64,000 bases of DNA, from assembly GCA_945643635.1 (NCBI GenBank), contig CALZFC010000043.1, positions 2,611,001 to 2,675,000 of the forward strand, written 5' to 3'. Origin of the DNA: Allodiplogaster sudhausi. Its lineage: Eukaryota; Nematoda; Chromadorea; Rhabditida; Diplogasteridae. Position numbers and translations under genes: made by a program. Below are positions 58,413-64,000 of this stretch, in pieces; positions within the stretch are counted from its first letter, which is position 1; each line of letters starts with the position of its first letter. A model generated the notes under the pieces. That model did not search any database, was not told the DNA's origin, and saw only the letters and a program-made list of their open reading frames with translations.

Positions 58413-61400
58413 TCACGCTGCTCCATTGGCAGAAGAGGAGCGGAGAGCACTGGCGATGTCCAGTGCAGTCTGCTCGTTCACTCCCGTCATCACTACTTCC
58501 ATCATCACGCGGAAACGGCGGCGGTAGTCTTCTGCTTGCTGCAAAATCAGTACAATTACTCAATAAATTCATAAATAAAATAAAAAATAACGGCTCTCCT
58601 TTTTTCTCTACATAAAAGACAGCCGCATATAGTGAAGTTTTTTTTGAGCGGAGCTTTTCTTGTTCTTGCTGCTATCATGTCAATTTTCATAGCCTATCTT
58701 TATCTCTCTTATTAAGACTCTTAAGAAATTATGCTAGTGACCCTACTATCTTCACCATAAATCTTTTTTATTTCCTCCGTTTGACTTGCTTCTACTTCAA
58801 ATGAATCCTTATGGAATGTCTCATGCAGTACAATTTCTTAAGCATAAATAAATTTAAGTGCTCCTACCTCAACAACTTTCTTCCTGAGTCTATCGATCTC
58901 TCGGTCCTTCTCTTCCAACTGCTCGTGCAAATTGTTGATCTCATCAGATCGATCAATAGATCTCAGTAGAGTGTCCAGCTTCCCCACTCGATCATCTCCT
59001 TAAGGCAAACTACGACAGTAAACGAAAGTGAACAGAAAGGCTGCGAAACGAGTATTTCCAAAGCAGGAACAAAAGATTCGTCATATAACCTTCACAATCT
59101 AGGCTGGGTATCGTACAGAGGCGGCAAAGAAACAGGGCGGGGTACCCAAAATAAACTTACTGTCTTTAGGAAAATGAGGCAAACGAATTTCCCCTGGTTT
59201 GTTCCTACTTTGAGACCAGGAAAAACGAGGTGGGTGTCGAAAATGTCCTTATTGAGCCTTTACTCCTCTGTTTAAGAAAACACGAAGATATAAAGTGCTA
59301 TCGTAATCCAGATACCAAACAGACTTGGTGCAACTCCGTTGCTGCTGCTCTGAGCAGGCGAGAAGTGAAGAGTGAGATCCCGGCCTCCCCTCAATGGAGT
59401 CGCAGTCGCGGTTGCCATTAGAACAGCCTCGTCTTTCTAAACGAAATCAGCATTAGAAGAGTCCTTATTAAAAGATTGTTTGTGAAGAACGAAGACTTAT
59501 GGGATAAATCTACAGTGTATCCAAGTATTCATACCGTACACCTACCGGATTCGCCGCAAGAAGGGGAACGGCGGCAGCCGAAGATGCCAGATCGAAAAGG
59601 GAACTGGAAGCCACTTGAGTATGGAGAGTCTTCTTCTTTTTCGACGAGACAGAAGTCGAGAGAGTGGCAGAGAAAGTGGAGGGCGCAGAGAGGGAGACGG
59701 GCGGAGCGGGAAGAGCCAGGAGGGGCTGCTCACCCAAGAGAGACATGCATACGTCTGCCTGGGTTATTGTCGGCTCGGTCGACCTGGAATGGGCCCTTTT
59801 ACTGAACCATGACTGAATAACCGGGCAGTAGAATTAACAATAAAAACACATTAATTCTTTTATTTGTAACAAACTTCTTGGGTCTCGAGAGACGGTTCGT
59901 GTACATCTTCTTGATCTGCTCCACGTCCACTTCTCCGAGGGAAATCGCGAACTTCTCGTTCGTCCTCTCCATCACTTTCAGCCACATTTGCATTCTCTCC
60001 GCGTTCACCGAAGAGGATCTTCCGTAGCGGATGGCGCGATCGTCCATTGGACTGTAAGCAATCACTCACTACCTTCATGTCTCCCTCTCTCCTCTTTCTC
60101 TCGCTCTCTCCCCTTTCTCTCGTTCTCTCCCCTTTCTCTAACTCCTCTTTCTCTCGTTGTCCTCTCTCGTTCTCTCCTCTTTCTCTCTCTCCTCTTTGTC
60201 CTCTCTCTCTCCCTCTCCTCTTTCCTCGCTCTCTCATCTCTTTCTCTCGCCCCTTTCTCTCGTTCTCCATTATATCTTAGTAACAAAGATGGCAATAAAG
60301 AATGACTAACTTCTCCTTGTCACGGAAGCACATTCTCTCCTGATAAAAAGTGACCAGATCAAAGACAAAGTCGGCTCTCTCACGACGCAGATTCGATGCC
60401 CTATTTGCCGTTGCTCGCGCAAAAAGCGTACTGTAACAACTCACATTACCGTAACCATATCAACTGAATTCTGATACGAAAACTTCCTAGCTTTGAATGA
60501 TAGAAAAATAAATGTAAAGTATAACAATGACGTCATAATCAACTGGAATGCTTGTGATAACCTGAGAGCTTCACCGCCAGACTGGTTGGTGTTCATGGCA
60601 TCTGCGGAAGGAGATGGAGAAGAGAGACTTGGCATGGTGCCAGAAGGCATCCCACCGGGAAGGGGCTGAGCATCCAATGCACTCTTGAGGGAGTCGTCCA
60701 CATCCATCTAAGATGAGAGCATACAATATCAGGGAGGATTGAAAAATGACCAATCGAATAGCAAGTTCCTCTGCATAAAACAAAATGATCGCAAGGAGGG
60801 CTTCAATCAGAAAAGGCGAAAGTTTATTCATTCATTAACTATGAAAAAACGAAGCGTCAAACCTCCATCTTGATTGGAGGATGGTTGTCTTCTACAGTCT
60901 CGCTCTCTTCTTCAATATCTTCTATCATCTCCTCTGTCGTCATCTTACTGGATCTAACAGAAAATGAATGATTCTATGAAAGATGATTCTCTTCTCTTCT
61001 TCCTTTCACTCTCCTATCTTCTCTTCGCTCTCACTTCTCATAACTCACCCCTCTCTCTTCTTGTAGTAGAGAAAGAGCTTCTTCACTCGCTCCACAGAAC
61101 ACCGTCCGAGTTGTTTTCCGTATGTACGATTAATCTTAATACACCGTATTCTTTGCAGTAAAAAATATTGTAAAAACAAAGTAAAAGAATGTGGGAACGA
61201 ACTATAAATGAGAATGTATCTAGCCTGGTCGACGATTCTCCCCCAGATGCGCGTTCTTTCCTTCAACGTCGACGGATTCTCGCTGGCCGTGTCCTGCAAG
61301 GCAGCAGTAAATTCACACCTCATTCACACCATATGTTGGTTGCGCAGAACAATTAGCATTCCCGTAGTAAAGCTAAATTTGTCAACTCTCTTTTCCATCC

Positions 61401-61544
61401 ACACTTCATCTCTCTTCAACTTGATCTCCCTCTAACTTCCTTACCTGTAGAACGGGATGGTTGTTGACTAGTTCCACAATCTTCTGACCACGAGCTCGTT
61501 TGAGACGTCGCTCTTCCAGTGGGGTGAGCGATGCAGACAACCTT

Positions 61545-61588
<44 letters not shown>

Positions 61589-61869
61589 AGTGTTGGCAAA
61601 GAGACGGAGATGAAGATGAATGAGGTAAAGTTGCTACAAGATCTTCTTAACAGAAAAGTGATAAAACTGTTGAGGAACTAAGACTGACCGCGTGGACGGC
61701 CGTCGGTTGAGAATACTCTGGCCCTCCGCCCCTTCACTGCTGCTGCCGCTGCCAACGCTGCTCGCTCGTTCCGTAGCCGAGGAAACCCTAGAGAGTGAGA
61801 GGGGGAGTAAAGAGAGAGAGAGAGAAATGGAGAATGAGAGGGAGAGAAACAGAAACAGAGGGGGAAGCA

Positions 61870-61912
<43 letters not shown>

Positions 61913-62438
61913 GGGAGCACGGAGGGAGGGGAGAGCAAGGAGAAGAGAGAGAGAGAGGAGTAAAGAGAGGGAGGGGAGAGGAGGGAGAGAGAAGCAAGGA
62001 GGGAGAGAGGGGAACAAGAGGAAAGCGGAGCAAGGAAAGAGATAGAGAGGAAGAGAAAGAGAAAGAGGGAGAGAGCGAGGGAGAAGGGGAGAGCAGGAAA
62101 TCGGTAAGGAGGCAAACAAGTGAGAATGAAAGCTAAAAAAAAAAAGGAGGGCGAGAGGTACAGTGAGGAGAGATAGATTGATGGAGGAAGGGAGAGAGCG
62201 AGCAGGCGAGAAAACCAAGATTGTAAAGAACACAAGAGAACGAAAATGAAAGAAAAGTTATTAATAAAATATTATAAGTCTAATATTTATATACTAATTG
62301 TAAAAAATTTAAAGCACTCAGCAAAGAACGAAAAAATGAGATTGAAGTTCCCTCTCTTTACAGTTTGAACAGCCAATGCAACTGATCTGACCTTTGCGAG
62401 GAGTCTCCTTCCAGATCGGTCTTCGTCCCTTTCTCCAT
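58413..62438 (-). CDS. Protein with two Myb/SANT- or MADF-like domains and a coiled coil, 13 exons
   Basis: Exons in transcript order: 62438-62392, 61787-61689, 61541-61445, 61293-61225, 61134-61049, 60953-60863, 60707-60562, 60430-60311, 60051-59875, 59783-59546, 59436-59316, 58998-58868, 58538-58413. All phases agree; the total is 1548 nt, 515 residues and a TGA stop. Residues about 52-132 (LTPLEERRLKR ... IWGRIVDQINRTYGKQLG ... VERVKKLFLYYKKRE) and about 216-312 (RRERADFVFDL ... MWLKVMERTNEKF ... VEQIKKMYTNRLSRPKK) align with each other: ER, W, N, LG, VE and KK recur in order. This resembles the helical Myb/SANT-like and MADF DNA-binding families, so a nuclear DNA-binding role is likely. 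An acidic stretch (MIEDIEEESETVED) and Ser/Pro/Ala-rich linkers lie between and after the domains. Residues about 435-475 (INNLHEQLEEKDREIDRLRK) form a coiled coil for oligomerisation. Intron 4 needs a GC donor (CAG|GCTAGA). The start ATG follows an in-frame stop in the same stretch. The exact family is not identified. Confidence 0.7.
60066..60268 (-). repeat. Intron 8 CT-rich (sense GA-rich) tract
   Basis: CTCTCC/CTCTTT-type repeats on the + strand inside the 259-bp intron. Several long open frames on both strands here are products of this low-complexity sequence. Confidence 0.85.
61548..61586 (+). repeat. (GA)n microsatellite in intron 2
   Basis: Nearly pure (GA)n. On the transcribed strand it supplies a long polypyrimidine run just before the exon 3 acceptor. 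Confidence 0.9.
61792..62110 (+). repeat. GA-rich purine tract in intron 1
   Basis: About 320 bp of almost pure purine on the + strand, with a (GA) core at about 61878-61911. It is in the 604-bp first intron of the - strand gene. All long Ser/Leu-rich or Arg/Glu-rich frames here are artefacts of composition. Confidence 0.9.
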
Positions 62439-62534
62439 TTAGAAGCAGGTGACCGGCACAACCACGGAATATCGGCGATATTGGACAAGCCTGACCAAGA
62501 TGAAGAGAGGATCAGTTGGGTGGCAAGGAAGAAA

Positions 62535-62589
62535 GAGAGAGAGAGAGTGAAAGAGAGATACAGAGAGAATGAAAGAGCGAGAGATCGAG

Positions 62590-62630
<41 letters not shown>

Positions 62631-62650
62631 AGGAAAGATAGAGAGTGAGA
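62535..62650 (+). repeat. GA-rich tract upstream of the - strand gene
   Basis: A (GA)n core at about 62595-62627 lies 100 to 210 bases upstream of the proposed ATG, in the 5' untranslated or promoter region. Confidence 0.85.
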
Positions 62651-62925
62651 AACAGGGCATGTAGAATCATGGAGATAAGTGAGTGGCACAGCGCCTGGAA
62701 GAAATACATAGTCCACGCAGCAGTCAGCGCAAAGGGCTGTGCGAAGATGAGGAGAGAGAAGTCGAGCGAGAGTGAATTGTAAGAGCAGAGAGGACGAGAG
62801 AATGCAGAGAGATGAGAGATAATGGGTCAGGTGCAGAGGAGAGAGGCCAGTGAAAGAAAGAGAGGAGAGAGATAAGCAGCGAAAGAGAGGCACTCAGAAA
62901 TGGAGAGAAGGAGTGAGTGAAAGTG

Positions 62926-62928
<3 letters not shown>

Positions 62929-62968
<40 letters not shown>
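62929..62968 (+). repeat. (GA)n microsatellite
   Basis: Pure run of about 40 bases. Confidence 0.9.
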
Positions 62969-62970
<2 letters not shown>

Positions 62971-63233
62971 TGGGAGGGCGAGCTGATGTCGCTGCCCAGG
63001 CCAAGTGGCACTGTTCGCAGCCCTCTGTGAGAGCCAGCAAGAGAAAGAGGAGCAGCAGGGGGAGAGAATGTGGCTAGAGCGGAGAGTGAAGAGAAAGAGA
63101 GAAGAGACGGAGATGGATAAAGAGCAACAGAGAGAGAGAGAGAGGACGAATCGATGTGTCTACATATGTGCACGCTCTCTGCAGCAGCTGAATTGCTCAC
63201 CACGACTGTGTAAGAGAAACAGAGAGACAGACT

Positions 63234-63235
<2 letters not shown>

Positions 63236-63270
<35 letters not shown>
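63236..63270 (+). repeat. (GA)n microsatellite
   Basis: Pure run of about 35 bases. Confidence 0.9.
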
Positions 63271-63274
<4 letters not shown>

Positions 63275-63481
63275 TAGAGTGATAGGTAAAGAAAGAATCA
63301 GAAACATAGGTGCTACTGAAGAGATGGAGTAGAGAAAGAGCAATGTGTGAAAAAAGGAAAACTGTGGGTGAAGACAGCAAGAATGATTGAAAATACCAAC
63401 GCATGATACAAATACTAGGGTGAGAAACGTTGATTTAAATGACCTGAAGCTATATTTGATGTATAAAAAACCGAACGAAAC

Positions 63482-63688
63482 ATGAAGCACGCATCGAATA
63501 AAAAGAGGGTGATGATGATGAGTAAGAGCAATGCTTTTCATTGCATCATCAAGAGCAGTGTGCCTGGGCTGAACATCAAGATGCCAGAAAAGAAATCATC
63601 AACGAGATTAGTAACGGATGAAGATAAACCACAGGAGGGAAAAAAGCGAAAAATTTACATGGGAAAAACGACTAGTGCAGCTAACTGA
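63482..63688 (+). CDS. Doubtful 68-codon open frame
   Basis: A Lys/Ser-rich frame (MKHASNKKRVMMMSK at the start, GKTTSAAN at the end) outside any repeat tract. Its composition is more protein-like than the surrounding frames, and it could be a small gene or the last exon of a gene, but no family, splice structure or promoter is evident. Confidence 0.2.
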   Translation: MKHASNKKRVMMMSKSNAFHCIIKSSVPGLNIKMPEKKSSTRLVTDEDKPQEGKKRKIYMGKTTSAAN

Positions 63689-64000
63689 TTTTCCGTTGAA
63701 TGTAGGTAATTACACCATAAATGAAAACTCTTCCAACAGTAGGAAACCGTAGGACAAACAGGCCAAGAATGATTGTTTTCAAGCTGTTTAGTAGTCATTA
63801 AAGCTGTTCGGAGGACCTATTTCTCATTTAAAAGTTTAAAAAAATAGCTCTTTCCCTATGGCGCGGTCGTCTCTGCGCGTGTGTTCTATGAAGTATTTTA
63901 GTGTTTTGGCGAGTGTGAAGATTGAACACTATTGTGAAGATACTAATTAACTGCTAAGTATCAGGTACCGCGCAGGTGTGATCCGCGAATTGTACGTCAA
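63689..64000. other. Right edge, nothing recognised
   Basis: Mixed-composition sequence without repeats or a convincing reading frame. It may be the start of an adjoining gene beyond the window. Confidence 0.5.

Larger units (their letters stand above)
62439..63481. other. GA-rich flank, no gene seen
   Basis: Besides the tract at 62535-62650, (GA)n runs lie at about 62929-62968 and 63236-63270. Long frames on both strands are low complexity. A 5' untranslated exon of the - strand gene could lie here. Confidence 0.6.

Noticed and set aside
59860..60270. 136-codon Arg/Glu-rich frame on the - strand covering exon 9
   Set aside because: It is out of phase with exons 8 and 10; the other frame keeps phase and carries the domain-like sequence.
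61634..62233. 199- and 185-codon Ser/Leu-rich frames on the - strand, and Arg/Glu-rich frames on the + strand
   Set aside because: Pure consequences of the (GA)n/(CT)n tract in intron 1.
62724..63404. 226-codon frame on the - strand
   Set aside because: Low-complexity Ser/Leu translation of CT-rich sequence; no splice-consistent extension into the neighbouring gene was found.

Overview
This is eukaryotic, almost certainly animal, DNA. There is no bacterial-style gene packing. The only credible genes are two multi-exon genes with short introns (about 50 to 600 bp) at the right-hand end. Dense (GA)n/(CT)n tracts and compact introns would fit a worm-like invertebrate, but nothing here fixes the species and I do not name one.

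Layout. Positions 1-53886 (84% of the window) form one nested array of repeats. It is built from a small set of modules used over and over: a block containing a conserved 81-codon open frame; a 35-bp minisatellite; a foldback element of 73 to 175 bp whose 13-bp arms enclose 1 to 4 copies of a 34/35-bp unit (23 copies); a pyrimidine-tract/purine-tract block; a block ending in CTAGTTAACTAAG; and a 56-bp minisatellite. Modules are joined in a fixed order into a higher-order unit of about 4.16 kb (clearest at 15920-20076). A shorter 1.95-kb tandem form lies at 1-3897. Unit copies differ by gain, loss, local duplication (394 bp, 543 bp) and large segmental duplication (offsets of about 3.6, 5.4 and 10.9 kb).

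Three copies of a 1756-bp cut-and-paste DNA transposon sit in the array (23341-25096; 28418-29942, left end lost; 34238-35993). It has 146-bp terminal inverted repeats, TCA flanks consistent with a 3-bp target duplication, inward-facing tRNA-like segments just inside each terminus, and a spliced transposase remnant with DDE-type motifs and a Cys-rich tail. A 14-bp tandem duplication and a shift into the Cys-rich tail break the frame in all copies, so the copies probably spread by duplication of the array and not by fresh transposition. A 3.8-kb piece of array (35994-39786) is inverted, bounded by the right end of copy 3 and by TTG-TCAGACC, the sequence found at the right edge of copy 1.

The array stops sharply at 53886. 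To its right are two convergent genes. On the + strand, 54440-57673 can be assembled into 14 exons encoding a 504-residue protein with a signal peptide and a C-terminal membrane segment; I do not recognise it. On the - strand, 62438-58413 can be assembled into 13 exons encoding a 515-residue protein with two related Myb/SANT- or MADF-like domains and a C-terminal coiled coil, probably nuclear. Their introns carry long GA/CT microsatellites. The last 1.5 kb has only a doubtful 68-codon frame. No rRNA gene, intact tRNA gene, telomere repeat or CRISPR was seen.
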